Shown one piece after another: positions 32,838 to 41,685 of a stretch of DNA of 64,000 bases (the first letter of the stretch is position 1; each line of letters begins with the position of its first letter). Position numbers and translations under genes: made by a program. Origin of the DNA: Chryseolinea lacunae (GTDB lineage: Bacteria; Bacteroidota; Bacteroidia; Cytophagales; Cyclobacteriaceae); NCBI RefSeq assembly GCF_016735595.1, contig NZ_JAERRB010000017.1, forward strand, positions 62,001 to 126,000. The letters are read 5' to 3'. The notes beneath the pieces were generated by a model. The model was not told where the DNA came from, ran no database searches, and was given only the letters and a program-made list of their open reading frames with translations.

Positions 32838-35597
32838 ATGAAGAAAGCGTTCCTCATCATGCTTTTAATGCCGCTTTGGGCATGGGCGCAGCCTGCTGCC
32901 GATAGCCTGAAGGTGATGCTTTCTTCAGGAACACTGCAGGGCACACAACGCATCGACGCCCTCAACGGCCTTGCCTACCAGATCAGGGTGTCGTTTCCCG
33001 ACTCGGCCACGGCCTATGTGCATGAGGCGCTGCGTCTTTCGCAAGACCAAACCTACGCTCCGGGCATCTGCGACGCCTATGTTGTGCTGGGCCTCCTTGC
33101 CTGGCTCGAACCGGCTCCCGAAAAGGGCATCGAATACGGTCTGCGGGCCTTGCAAACCGGCGATGCTGCACACTATAAAAAGGGCATGATGGAAGCCAAC
33201 CTGTTGCTGGGGTTGGTCTATACCGAGCTGGACAACAAGAAGGCCGAAGACTTTACCCAGCGCGGCCTCACCCTCGCGCTCGACCTAAACCATGCCGAAG
33301 GCATTGCCCGCGCCTGCAATCACCTGGGGAATCACTATCGCAGACGCAACGACGGCAAGGAGGCCATGCGCTTCTATGAGATGGGCCTTCGCCACCTCGC
33401 CAACCGCAAAGATGTGTCCATCAAAAACCTTCTGCTCACCAACATCGCGCTCTACTACATCAACCGCGACGAAGAACGCGAGAAGACAAAGCTCTACCTG
33501 GATGAAGCCCTGCAGATCGCCATGTCGTTCAAAAACAAAAGCGCAGAGATGCTGACACGCACACGCATGGGCATGTACTACATGAACCTGAACGACTTTG
33601 CCCACGCCGAAGAACAATTTAAACGCTCCGAAAAAATAAGCCTGGCGCTTGGCACCCGCAGCGCCCTGCTGGAAAACTACACCGGCCTCATCGATATCAA
33701 AACAAAAACCGGCCACATCGACGAAGCCAGGATCTACCTGAAAAAATATTTCAATCTCAAAGACAGTCTCTATGGGTTGGAAAATGCCCGCGAAATTGCC
33801 GCGCTCGAAACACGCCACGAAACCGAAAAGAAAGACCAGACCATCCGGCTCCTCGAACAGGAAAAACGCATACAGCAAATCTGGCGCAATGTGCTTATGG
33901 GCGGCGTGGTGTTTGCCCTGGCCATCGCATTGCTTATTTACCGCCTGCAACGGTCGCGCACACAAAAAACAAAACAACTGCTCAACATCCAGCAACTGCT
34001 CAACGACAAATTGAAAGAGGTCGACAAATTCAAAACCGGTTTCTTTGCCAACATATCGCACGAGTTTCGCACACCGCTAACGCTCATTCTTGCCCCCTTG
34101 GAAAATGAGTTGAAAAAGAAACAGCCGGCCGCTGGAAAAAAGAACCTGGTCCTGATCAGGCGAAACGCCAACCGGCTGCTGGAACTGGTAAACCAGCTGC
34201 TTGATCTCTCCAAGCTCGAGTCGGGCAAAATGGAATTGCACATCCGCGCGGGCGAACTCAAACAATTTCTGGTGGCCATCACCGAATCGTTCGAATCGCT
34301 GGCGCAGTATAAACAAATTGAGTTTGTGCGAGACATCAACCTCGACGACAAAGCCTATTGGTTCGACCAGGACAAAACCGAAAAGATTGTCACCAACCTC
34401 GTGGCCAACGCATTCAAATACACCCCCGCCGGCGGCACCGTCACGCTCTCGGCCACGCTTGTTCACCACCAGCATCTTTCACTTGTCGTAACCGACACGG
34501 GCACGGGCATTCCCCACGAAGAACAGGAGCATGTATTCTCCGCGTTCTATCAAACCAAACAGGCAGCCTCGCAGCAACAGGGCACGGGGCTTGGTCTTCC
34601 CCTGGTGAAAGAACTGGTGAAGTTGCACAATGGCACCATCGTGCTGCAAAGCGAACCCGGCCAGGGCACAACGCTCACGGCAACGATTCCCGTGAGCAAA
34701 GATTCATTTCCTGCCAGCGTGGTGGTGGACGACCGCGATGCCTTCTCTCCTTTTCACATCGGCCATCAAACCATTCACCCCGACAGCAACGCCACCACAA
34801 CACAATCCATTCTTCACAACAAAGATTCCATATTGGTCATTGAAGACAACACCGACCTGCGCGAATTTATGGCGGCCACTTTGCAAAACAACAACTACGC
34901 CGTGTTGACGGCCAGCGACGGCGAAGAGGCATTGCAAATTGCGTTGAAATATGTTCCCAGTCTGGTGCTCAGCGACCTCATGATGCCGCGGATGGACGGC
35001 ATGGCCTTCACCAAAAAAATGAAAGACGACGAACGCACCAGCCACATCCCGGTTATTTTGCTCACGGCAAAAAACGAAACCCAAGCGCGCATCGAGGGAC
35101 TCAAAACCGGCGCAGACGACTACCTCACCAAACCGTTTTCACCCGACGAGCTGCTGGTGCGCATCGACAACCTCATCAGCCAGCGCAAAAAACTGGCGCT
35201 GAAGTTTCGTGAAAAAATACTGGTCGCGCCCACTCCTGCACCCGAAGCCTCGCTCGACGACAAGTTTCTCGACAAGGCCCGCACCATTGTCGACACCAAC
35301 CTGGGCGACTACACCTTCACGGTCGAACAAATGGCCGAAGAAATGAACCTGAGCCGCACACAATTGCTTCGCAAAATCAAAGCCCTCACCGGTCTTTCAC
35401 CCAACGACTTCATCAAAGACATTCGCCTGAAACGCGCCGCCGAAATGATCCGCCAAAAGGTGGACATCATCACGCAGATCGGTTATGCGGTGGGTTTCAA
35501 CGACCAATCCTATTTCACCAAATGTTTCAAAAAACAATTCGGCGTCACCCCCACCGAATATTCCATGATCACCTCGGCACCAAAAATAATCTCCTGA
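32838..35597 (+). CDS. TPR hybrid histidine kinase with receiver and AraC output
   Basis: This 919-residue single-protein two-component system uses the ATG at 32838 (MKKAFLIMLLMPLWAWAQ), which gives a signal peptide. TPR repeats (~20-330) and a transmembrane segment (~352-374) are followed by HisKA with H408 (ANISHEFRTPLTLIL), HATPase_c (ANAFKY, TDTGTGIPHEE, GTGLGLPLV), a receiver with D713 in LSDLMMPRMDG and an AraC helix-turn-helix (~815-919). Sensing, phosphorelay and DNA binding occur in one polypeptide. Unlike the glycan-sensing HTCS at 52715 it uses TPRs rather than a beta-propeller, so the signal may be a protein or peptide. A TAACTTTAG box lies 18-26 bp before the start. Confidence 0.95.
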   Translation: MKKAFLIMLLMPLWAWAQPAADSLKVMLSSGTLQGTQRIDALNGLAYQIRVSFPDSATAYVHEALRLSQDQTYAPGICDAYVVLGLLAWLEPAPEKGIEYGLRALQTGDAAHYKKGMMEANLLLGLVYTELDNKKAEDFTQRGLTLALDLNHAEGIARACNHLGNHYRRRNDGKEAMRFYEMGLRHLANRKDVSIKNLLLTNIALYYINRDEEREKTKLYLDEALQIAMSFKNKSAEMLTRTRMGMYYMNLNDFAHAEEQFKRSEKISLALGTRSALLENYTGLIDIKTKTGHIDEARIYLKKYFNLKDSLYGLENAREIAALETRHETEKKDQTIRLLEQEKRIQQIWRNVLMGGVVFALAIALLIYRLQRSRTQKTKQLLNIQQLLNDKLKEVDKFKTGFFANISHEFRTPLTLILAPLENELKKKQPAAGKKNLVLIRRNANRLLELVNQLLDLSKLESGKMELHIRAGELKQFLVAITESFESLAQYKQIEFVRDINLDDKAYWFDQDKTEKIVTNLVANAFKYTPAGGTVTLSATLVHHQHLSLVVTDTGTGIPHEEQEHVFSAFYQTKQAASQQQGTGLGLPLVKELVKLHNGTIVLQSEPGQGTTLTATIPVSKDSFPASVVVDDRDAFSPFHIGHQTIHPDSNATTTQSILHNKDSILVIEDNTDLREFMAATLQNNNYAVLTASDGEEALQIALKYVPSLVLSDLMMPRMDGMAFTKKMKDDERTSHIPVILLTAKNETQARIEGLKTGADDYLTKPFSPDELLVRIDNLISQRKKLALKFREKILVAPTPAPEASLDDKFLDKARTIVDTNLGDYTFTVEQMAEEMNLSRTQLLRKIKALTGLSPNDFIKDIRLKRAAEMIRQKVDIITQIGYAVGFNDQSYFTKCFKKQFGVTPTEYSMITSAPKIIS

Positions 35598-35643
35598 CAA
35601 TTTTCCAGACCTGCCCATCGGTCCCGGAAATCGCCAGGAGATT
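35588..35643. terminator. Probable bidirectional terminator
   Basis: Arms AATCTCCTG (35588-35596) and CAGGAGATT (35635-35643), with an inner TTTCC/GGAAA stem, lie between the convergent genes ending at 35597 and 35668. T-rich sequence follows on each strand (GATTTTG on plus, ATTTTTG on minus). Confidence 0.5.
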
Positions 35644-35667
35644 TTGAAGTGTTGCTTGGGGGATTTT

Positions 35668-36441
35668 CTAAACCGTCACTTCCGACGCGTCGTGGTTTTC
35701 CTGTTTAGCTTTCGATGCTTTGGTGAACGGAATCAGCATCGGCGCCGAACGTTTATATTCTTTATACTTTACACCAAAGTGCGCCGTGAGGTCGCGTTCC
35801 TCAAACTGGATGGCCGTCAGCATGTAGCCGGTGGTCATCACGGCAAAGAACAAATGCGCGGCCGTCATCACGGGTGTTGCCCAGAAGGCAATCATAAATC
35901 CCAGGTACAGGGGATGGCGCACATACTTATAAAAGAACGGCGTCCGGAAAGGCAGGTCCGTATATTTTTCGCCCGTGAAATTTAACCACACCTGGCGCAG
36001 GCCAAACAGGTCGAAGTGGTTGATCAGAAACGTGCTCACCAAAACAATGCCGAAGCCCAGCATGGAAAGCGATTTCAAAACCGTGGCCACCCCTTCCGAT
36101 TCTACGGACCAGATCACGCCGCCCATGGGTTCCCATTTCCAGAACAGCAAAATCAGGCACAGGCTGGCCAGTAGCACATAGGTGCTCCGCTCAATGGGGG
36201 CCGGCACAAATTGCGTCCACCAGCGCTTAAACGCGGGCCGGGCCATAACACTGTGCTGCACGGCAAACAACGACAGAAGCCCGGCATTGACCAGCAACGC
36301 AAAGCCCAACCCCGATTGCGGCGGGCTGTCGATATGCTTCGGCACAAACCATGAACTGACAAAGCCGACGGCATAACAAAACGTTCCAAAAAAGATTGCA
36401 TACGAAACAATCCCGTAGAGAAGCATGAGAGTTTTTTTCAT
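35668..36441 (-). CDS. mddA: Methanethiol S-methyltransferase (MddA/NnrU-like)
   Basis: This 257-residue membrane protein has about six membrane segments. It matches the MddA subgroup of the NnrU/ICMT superfamily: AVQHSVMARPAFKRWW, then ERSTYVLLASLCLILL, INHFDLFGLRQVWL, VRHPLYLGFM and a C-terminal EERDLTAHFGVKYKEYK. MddA uses S-adenosylmethionine to turn methanethiol into dimethyl sulfide in soil bacteria. Length and motif order fit well. The gene stands alone, without obvious sulfur-metabolism neighbours. An unassigned NnrU-family methyltransferase is the alternative. Confidence 0.82.
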   Translation of the reverse strand: MKKTLMLLYGIVSYAIFFGTFCYAVGFVSSWFVPKHIDSPPQSGLGFALLVNAGLLSLFAVQHSVMARPAFKRWWTQFVPAPIERSTYVLLASLCLILLFWKWEPMGGVIWSVESEGVATVLKSLSMLGFGIVLVSTFLINHFDLFGLRQVWLNFTGEKYTDLPFRTPFFYKYVRHPLYLGFMIAFWATPVMTAAHLFFAVMTTGYMLTAIQFEERDLTAHFGVKYKEYKRSAPMLIPFTKASKAKQENHDASEVTV

Positions 36442-36777
36442 AACTGAGTTGATTAATTAGTTTCCCGCAAAGGAACCTATGCCCGGCCACCACAGCTTGT
36501 AGTTGTGATGCAAAGCCAGGTAAATCTTTGGGATTGGACCAGAATTACCAAGCCATGCAACATTTGGATGGACACTCTTGCCGCCAGGAGACCGGCACAT
36601 TGTGTTTAACCTCATACCTGGAATCCAGTATTTCAGCGCACACACATATCCTGCCTCAACAGTATCCGGCCTGTACACGCCCGGTGTCTTCCGAAAATTT
36701 AGTATATTCGGTTGCAAGTCAATTTCTCGTTGGCATTCCTGGCCAGCCCTGTTTTAGCGGATCTAAAAAATACGGTT
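36442..36777. other. 336-bp intergenic region
   Basis: Divergent region between mddA (minus) and the small membrane protein (plus). A minus-strand frame at 36457-36717 is open for 86 codons, but its composition (many prolines, histidines and tryptophans) is not protein-like. No RNA gene or clear operator is visible. Confidence 0.4.
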
Positions 36778-37095
36778 ATGAAAAAGACAGCATCCCCCGA
36801 AAAGATCTTCGAAATCAATCCAGACGAATGGAAAAAATGGAAGGTCATGCTATCCCTGCAAACCATGATCACCGTTGTGGGATTCTCGTTCACCTGCGGA
36901 TTGCTCTATTCGAAATTCGACAACATGAAAGAGGACATCGAAAGCCTGAAGGCAAGAGGGCCTGAAGACAAAAAAGAACTGATCCTGAAAATTGAAGAGC
37001 TCAGCAACAAAACCGCTGCCATCAACGACAGAACCATTGTGCTTCAAACCAAGATGGAGGGTCTGCGCGAACTTTTGGTCATCAAAAAACCATGA
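36778..37095 (+). CDS. Small membrane coiled-coil protein
   Basis: This 105-residue protein starts at the ATG at 36778 (MKKTASPEKIFEINPDEWKK). A cytoplasmic amphipathic start is followed by one membrane segment (~residues 27-46, LQTMITVVGFSFTCGLLYSK) and a coiled coil (KFDNMKEDIESLKARGPED). No family is recognised. It overlaps the next gene by 4 bp (ATGA), so the two products are probably made in fixed ratio and may form a membrane complex. Confidence 0.7.
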   Translation: MKKTASPEKIFEINPDEWKKWKVMLSLQTMITVVGFSFTCGLLYSKFDNMKEDIESLKARGPEDKKELILKIEELSNKTAAINDRTIVLQTKMEGLRELLVIKKP

Positions 37096-38318
37096 CCAGA
37101 ACCAGGACTGTCCTGATCTTCACAGCCTTTGCGTTGCTGGCCGCCGCAGCCTACTATGCCCTGAACACACTCTCCACCCAATTCCAGGAAACAGCCGCAC
37201 AAAAACAAGATTCGCTCCGGTTGGAAATGGATCGCCTGGCCCGGGCACTCAACATCAGAGATTCGCTGCTGACCGCTTCCGAAAAAATTGTCGACGAAAC
37301 CTATGAGCGCGAGCTGAGCCTGTTTTTCAACGCGTTGCTGGCAACCTTTCAAGACATCGTTCGCACGCAGCCCATGCGATTCGAACAATGCGACGACCAG
37401 GTCGACATCAACATCGCCGAGATCAAACGATGGCGCAAGGTTGCCGTCAAAATATTCAACTCCGAATTTGCCTATAAAATTGTCTACCAAAAACTTCAAC
37501 CCCTCATTTTAAAAGAGTGGAACACCTATTCCTACCACGAGAAAAATTTCATCATCGAAAGCCTCACCAATGGCATCCGCTATCTCGACGAACAAAACAT
37601 TAAACGCGAAAAGTTTTTTCTCGAACACGGCATGCATTTCCGATACCGTTCGCACCTGGACTATTTTGATAAAAAATTTCAGGATGACTTGCCCGACATA
37701 CTCGACAACCCGTTCAGGCATTCGGAAGTGCAGTTGTACAGGCGCGTTCAGGATGGCGCCGGAATTCGGCAGCTGAAAGATTTTCTCAGGTTGGTGAAGG
37801 CCGACCTGAAGCTGCCAAAGAGTGGACAATTCAATTCAAAAAATGATCGCTTCGAAGAGTCTATCACCATGGAGAACGGACTTCGGACGGGACAATGGAA
37901 ATACATTGTTCACGACAGCATCTCATTCTATGGCAAGATGCGCCCCATCACCTTTCGGTATCAATCGTCCTACGTGCGCGACAAGCCCGATGGAGAATGG
38001 CTGGTGGAAACGGCCATTTCAAGTTCGCGCTGCTACTACAAGGCGGGAAGAATAACCAAAACAATCGACACCTACTACAACCGCGATCGACTTGAAAATC
38101 GTTTTGCCGTGCGCTACAACCATGCCACCCGCTTGGCATCCGGCTTTTCTCCGCAGCTCGAATGCCCCGGGTGCCCGCTCATAAAAGTAGTGACCACTTT
38201 CTCAGATTCAGAGACCCTTGCCTCCACCTACTCCGACGACAAGCTGAGTTATCAAACCAAGTATGGACCCGTTTCGAAATACGTTTTGTCGCGGCCAATC
38301 CGGTGGTGTTATTATTAA
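37092..38318 (+). CDS. Hypothetical membrane-anchored protein
   Basis: This 408-residue protein has one N-terminal membrane anchor (residues ~7-27), a short coiled coil (QKQDSLRLEMDRLARALNIR), a helical middle region and a beta-rich C-terminal third from ~255. That third contains a MORN-like motif (ENGLRTGQWKYI) and ends with a cysteine-containing segment (LECPGCPLIKVV). I recognise no family. It is coupled by 4-bp overlap to the small coiled-coil membrane protein upstream, and a terminator follows at 38407, so the pair is a self-contained unit. Confidence 0.7.
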   Translation: MTRTRTVLIFTAFALLAAAAYYALNTLSTQFQETAAQKQDSLRLEMDRLARALNIRDSLLTASEKIVDETYERELSLFFNALLATFQDIVRTQPMRFEQCDDQVDINIAEIKRWRKVAVKIFNSEFAYKIVYQKLQPLILKEWNTYSYHEKNFIIESLTNGIRYLDEQNIKREKFFLEHGMHFRYRSHLDYFDKKFQDDLPDILDNPFRHSEVQLYRRVQDGAGIRQLKDFLRLVKADLKLPKSGQFNSKNDRFEESITMENGLRTGQWKYIVHDSISFYGKMRPITFRYQSSYVRDKPDGEWLVETAISSSRCYYKAGRITKTIDTYYNRDRLENRFAVRYNHATRLASGFSPQLECPGCPLIKVVTTFSDSETLASTYSDDKLSYQTKYGPVSKYVLSRPIRWCYY

Positions 38319-38406
38319 GACACGACGGCGTCATCGATACACATCTCCACATCATTCAAATCGCGCCAGTGGTGTTTCGACACCGCGACCGGCTAATCTG
38401 AAACAG

Positions 38407-38434
38407 AAAAGCCAGGCAAATAAACCTGGCTTTT
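38407..38434. terminator. Bidirectional intrinsic terminator
   Basis: Perfect 10-bp arms, AAAAGCCAGG and CCTGGCTTTT, around an 8-nt loop lie between the convergent genes ending at 38318 and 38458. The A/T ends of the arms provide U-tracts on both strands. Confidence 0.85.
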
Positions 38435-38457
38435 CAGTATATATCAATAGAAAAAGG

Positions 38458-38958
38458 CTACCTGTTTTCTTCTAAATATTCCTCCAGGTTTCCTAGTGCG
38501 CTTTTAAATCCTTCTTCAAAACCCATGTCCAGAATTTTCTCCAGTGCGCCATCGGTTTTTGACGTGACCAAGATTTTCACATCTGTTCCTGCGCCCGAAG
38601 ATCTGAATTCACATTTCCAGTGCATTTGAGGAAGCGAATCGTCGGTAAACCCTTTTTCGTCTGTAAACAAATCCGTTGCTTCAAAACTCTTGGGCGCGTT
38701 GATCTTTGTGTACAGAAATTTTCCATTTTGCCGCTGGTTCTCGGGGCCTACCATGGCATATTGCCAAGAGCCACCCTCCTGAAATTCCAGTTTCTTGGTT
38801 TCGGCATGCCAGGGCTTGGGTGCCCACCACTTGTCGAGAATGTCTTTCTTTGTCCACGCCTGCCACACGGCTTCCGGTTTTGCATTGAAGTGTGTGGAAA
38901 CGGTGATCTGTTTATGTGCCAGATCTTTTTCAATCTTAACTTCCGTTGTTGATATCAT
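38458..38958 (-). CDS. SRPBCC / AHSA1-type domain protein
   Basis: This 166-residue protein uses the ATG at 38958 (MISTTEVKIEKDLAHKQITV). It matches the activator-of-Hsp90-ATPase-1-like START/Bet v 1 family: FNAKPEAVWQAWTKKDILDK, then WWAPKPWHAETKKLEFQEGG and LDMGFEEGFKSALGNLEEYL at the end. These proteins form a hydrophobic ligand cavity, and their bacterial ligands are mostly unknown. The frame continues 43 codons upstream, but that part is poor in composition. Confidence 0.9.
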   Translation of the reverse strand: MISTTEVKIEKDLAHKQITVSTHFNAKPEAVWQAWTKKDILDKWWAPKPWHAETKKLEFQEGGSWQYAMVGPENQRQNGKFLYTKINAPKSFEATDLFTDEKGFTDDSLPQMHWKCEFRSSGAGTDVKILVTSKTDGALEKILDMGFEEGFKSALGNLEEYLEENR

Positions 38959-39344
38959 AGTAGTTGATTTTTTAGAGTTAGAAATTTGATTTAGTGTGGA
39001 AGTCGGATGGACATACCTGTAAATGCCTTCCGACAGCAAGGCGACCCTTACAGCCATCAAATCACAATTACTATGCCGGTCACACACCCGCCTTTATAAG
39101 GACGTAGACACCGCCTAGAGCGCACAGGGGAATAAAATCCACGGACAACTTGGGGACTCGTGTAGGCATCATGCCAACGCGAACACGACATTCAGGTCTA
39201 CACACAAACCCGCATTTGCCTGCAGAGGTGTATTTTGCCCGAAGGTCGTCCTTACTTTAATACGCTTCGAACCGGTGGCAAAGCAGCGGAAAGAATACTA
39301 GCTTTGTCTTGGTCCCTTCAGCAAAACAATAAAACAACCAGAGA
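38959..39344. other. 386-bp intergenic region
   Basis: Divergent region between the SRPBCC gene and the ABM gene. A TAGCTTTG box at 39299-39306 matches the -7 consensus, 38 bp before the gene at 39345, but without a matching TTG upstream. The remainder shows no gene. Confidence 0.4.
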
Positions 39345-39728
39345 ATGAAATCCATAAAAACATTCGTCATCGTGTCGATCTTGCTAATCTCATTTCAAAA
39401 CACATTTGCCCAGGAGAAAAAGCAAATGGTCAGGCTGGCAAAACTGGTCATCGACGCCAATCAACTGGAACCCTACAAAGCTTTTCTCAGAGAAGAAATT
39501 GAAAGCTCCCTTCGCCTTGAGCCGGGCGTCAAAACCTTGTATGCGGTTTCCGAAATTCAAAATCCAACACACATCACCATCCTCGAAATCTATGCCGACA
39601 CTGTTGCGTACAAAGCCCACCTGAAAACACCACACTTCATAAAATACAAAACCGGCACCAAAGACATGGTTAAATCGCTCGAGCTTGTCGAAACAACTCC
39701 CCTTCTGCCAAACCTCAAAGTGAATTAA
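39345..39728 (+). CDS. Exported antibiotic-biosynthesis-monooxygenase (ABM)-like protein
   Basis: This 127-residue protein has a signal peptide (MKSIKTFVIVSILLISFQNT, cleaved near FAQ) and a single ABM dimeric alpha-beta-barrel domain: VRLAKLVIDANQLEPYKAFL, then LEPGVKTLYAVSE and YKAHLKTPHFIKYK. Members are cofactor-independent quinol monooxygenases or related enzymes. Here the exported form with no obvious partner leaves the substrate open. Confidence 0.88.
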   Translation: MKSIKTFVIVSILLISFQNTFAQEKKQMVRLAKLVIDANQLEPYKAFLREEIESSLRLEPGVKTLYAVSEIQNPTHITILEIYADTVAYKAHLKTPHFIKYKTGTKDMVKSLELVETTPLLPNLKVN

Positions 39729-39734
39729 AAACAA

Positions 39735-39762
39735 AAGGCTGCACGTCGAAACATGCAGCCTT
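39735..39762. terminator. Terminator between convergent genes
   Basis: Nine-bp arms AAGGCTGCA and TGCAGCCTT enclose a 10-nt loop. On the minus strand the stem is followed by TTGTTTTTAA, so it best serves the serine hydrolase gene at 39800; on the plus strand only two T residues follow. Confidence 0.7.
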
Positions 39763-39799
39763 GACCAACAGACAACAGCGCTAACTAAAAAGTAGTCTT

Positions 39800-41482
39800 C
39801 TAAAACAAATCGTATGCGGGCCAGTCTGCGCGTGCAGGCACTTCATTAATCATCACATTATAGAGCTCGCTCAGAATCTGGTCGGCATTGTTGTTTGTGC
39901 GCGTGTTGCTCAGCAGCACAAAACTGAACGTGTCGTTTATTCTCCCAAACAAAGTTGACGTGCCCGGCAGCGACCCCGAGTGAACCCACGAAGCTTCACT
40001 AAAATAAAGCTTGTTCAACTCCGCAGTCGACACCACATCTGCCACCTGACCGTTGCGATCAATGCGCACCAGGAAACGCGCCAGGTCTGTTGCCGTGGCA
40101 AGCCATCCGCCATGCGAATCCATACGGTTAACATTCATAGCATAGGGACTATATTCGCTCTGATAATATTTTACCTCGTTCGGTTTTCTCTCCGCCAGGG
40201 TGTTGCCCGCCAGCGTCATGGTGGTAATGCCCATGGGGGCAAACAGGGTTTGCATATACTGGTCGTAGGCCATGCCGGTCACTTTTTCAATCACCCGCCC
40301 CAGCACGCAATAGCCAAAGTTCAGGTAATAATACTTTGTGCCCACCGGGTTCGCCAGCGCACGGTTGGCCACCAGGTCTTTAATGATGTCGGTGCGCGTG
40401 CGCGCGTTGTCCGAAAACATCGGGTCGTCCGGCACATTCACCCAGCCCGACGTGTGGTCCAGCAGGTGCTGAATGGTGATCAGCTCCTTGTTTGATCCCG
40501 CGGGCGGCGCACCAAAATCATTTCCCAGAATTCCGTTCGCACCAAACACCGTGTTGCTCACCGACAACTTCCCCTCCTGCTCCAGCTTCAGAATGGCCAC
40601 GGCCGTGAGCGGTTTCGACACGCTGGCAATCCTGTAGAGGTTGTCGTTTGTAGCCACCTGCTGTGCTTCCTTGTCGGCCAGGCCATACGATTTCACATAC
40701 ACCAGCTTTTCATTCCGCAAAATGGCAATCGACATGCCGGGCACACTAAACTTGCTCATCTTGGCCGCCAGGGCATTGTCGAGGCTTGTAAACGCGCCCA
40801 TGGCCTGAAACACAAATTCGTTGCCATAGGCCGTGCCGTTGGCGTTGGTGGCATAGGCACGAAGATAATAGCGCGTGCCATCCGTGAGGCCGGCCACCGT
40901 GCTCTCAAAAATGCCAGTACCTCCGCCGTTAACCACCTTCGTGCTCAGCGCCACGGTGGGGTTGGGCGACGTGCTCCAGCAAACGCCGCGGCTCACAATG
41001 GCACTGCCACCATCGCTCTGCGCGTTGCCGCCCGAAGTTGCACCGGTCGCCCCAATGGCCGTCACGGCTGCGGTGGTCACCACGGGCAGGTTGGCGGCCG
41101 GTGTCACAAACGTCACCTCGTTGCCATAGCCCGTGCCCTGGGCATTGGTGGCATAGGCCCGCACAAAGTAGGTGGTGCCGGGCGAAAGGTTAATGAGCGT
41201 GCTCGAAAACGTGCCGGTGCCCGTGCCGTTGGTGGTTTTGGTAGACAGCGAAATGTCGGGATGCTCCGCCGTGTTCCACACCACACCACGCGCCGTAATG
41301 GGCGAGCCCGCGTCGCTCAGAATCGTGCCGCCGCTCGAGGCGCTAATGGCCGTGAGGTCGGTCACCAACGTGGTGGATAGGCTAAAATCGGGTGCATCCG
41401 AAGCCGGATCAGGATCGTTGCCACAACCATAAAAAATCCCCAGGCTCAACACGAGCATGATCAGTAGAATGCGCTTGTTCAT
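39800..41482 (-). CDS. Serine hydrolase (class C beta-lactamase family) with two fibronectin-like repeats
   Basis: This 560-residue lipoprotein (lipobox at residues ~17-20, FYGC) has two ~95-residue repeats at ~38-130 and ~133-225 of the Bacteroidota Ig/fibronectin-like type (VRAYATNAQGTGYGNEVTF). The C-terminal ~325 residues form a beta-lactamase/D-peptidase domain with S287-x-x-K290 (ASVSK), Y-x-N (YLNFGYC) and HSG (WVHSGSLPG). Such enzymes cleave peptides, esters or amides in the cell envelope; only some hydrolyse beta-lactams. The repeats probably hold the catalytic domain away from the membrane. Confidence 0.9.
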   Translation of the reverse strand: MNKRILLIMLVLSLGIFYGCGNDPDPASDAPDFSLSTTLVTDLTAISASSGGTILSDAGSPITARGVVWNTAEHPDISLSTKTTNGTGTGTFSSTLINLSPGTTYFVRAYATNAQGTGYGNEVTFVTPAANLPVVTTAAVTAIGATGATSGGNAQSDGGSAIVSRGVCWSTSPNPTVALSTKVVNGGGTGIFESTVAGLTDGTRYYLRAYATNANGTAYGNEFVFQAMGAFTSLDNALAAKMSKFSVPGMSIAILRNEKLVYVKSYGLADKEAQQVATNDNLYRIASVSKPLTAVAILKLEQEGKLSVSNTVFGANGILGNDFGAPPAGSNKELITIQHLLDHTSGWVNVPDDPMFSDNARTRTDIIKDLVANRALANPVGTKYYYLNFGYCVLGRVIEKVTGMAYDQYMQTLFAPMGITTMTLAGNTLAERKPNEVKYYQSEYSPYAMNVNRMDSHGGWLATATDLARFLVRIDRNGQVADVVSTAELNKLYFSEASWVHSGSLPGTSTLFGRINDTFSFVLLSNTRTNNNADQILSELYNVMINEVPARADWPAYDLF

Positions 41483-41685
41483 AAAGTAAAAGAAAGGTGT
41501 TTACGGTGAGTGTTTGTGGTGAGAAAAATAGACCGCCAAATTAAGGCACACACAAACGGCTGTCAATTACCCAAAAGGGTGATACGACCCGCCAAGATTC
41601 GCTCCCGAAAACGATAAGCAGATTTTCGTTATCTTTAGTCAGTGCACCAAATTCACACCACCATCCAACTTGCCACCGGCCGTCA

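Noticed and set aside
36457-36717. 86-codon minus-strand frame in the mddA upstream region
   Set aside because: Composition is odd (many Pro, Trp, His, Asn), it lies in a divergent promoter region and has no recognisable family.
38959-39087. N-terminal extension of the SRPBCC protein
   Set aside because: The extra 43 residues lack protein-like character and precede a start that fits the domain boundary.
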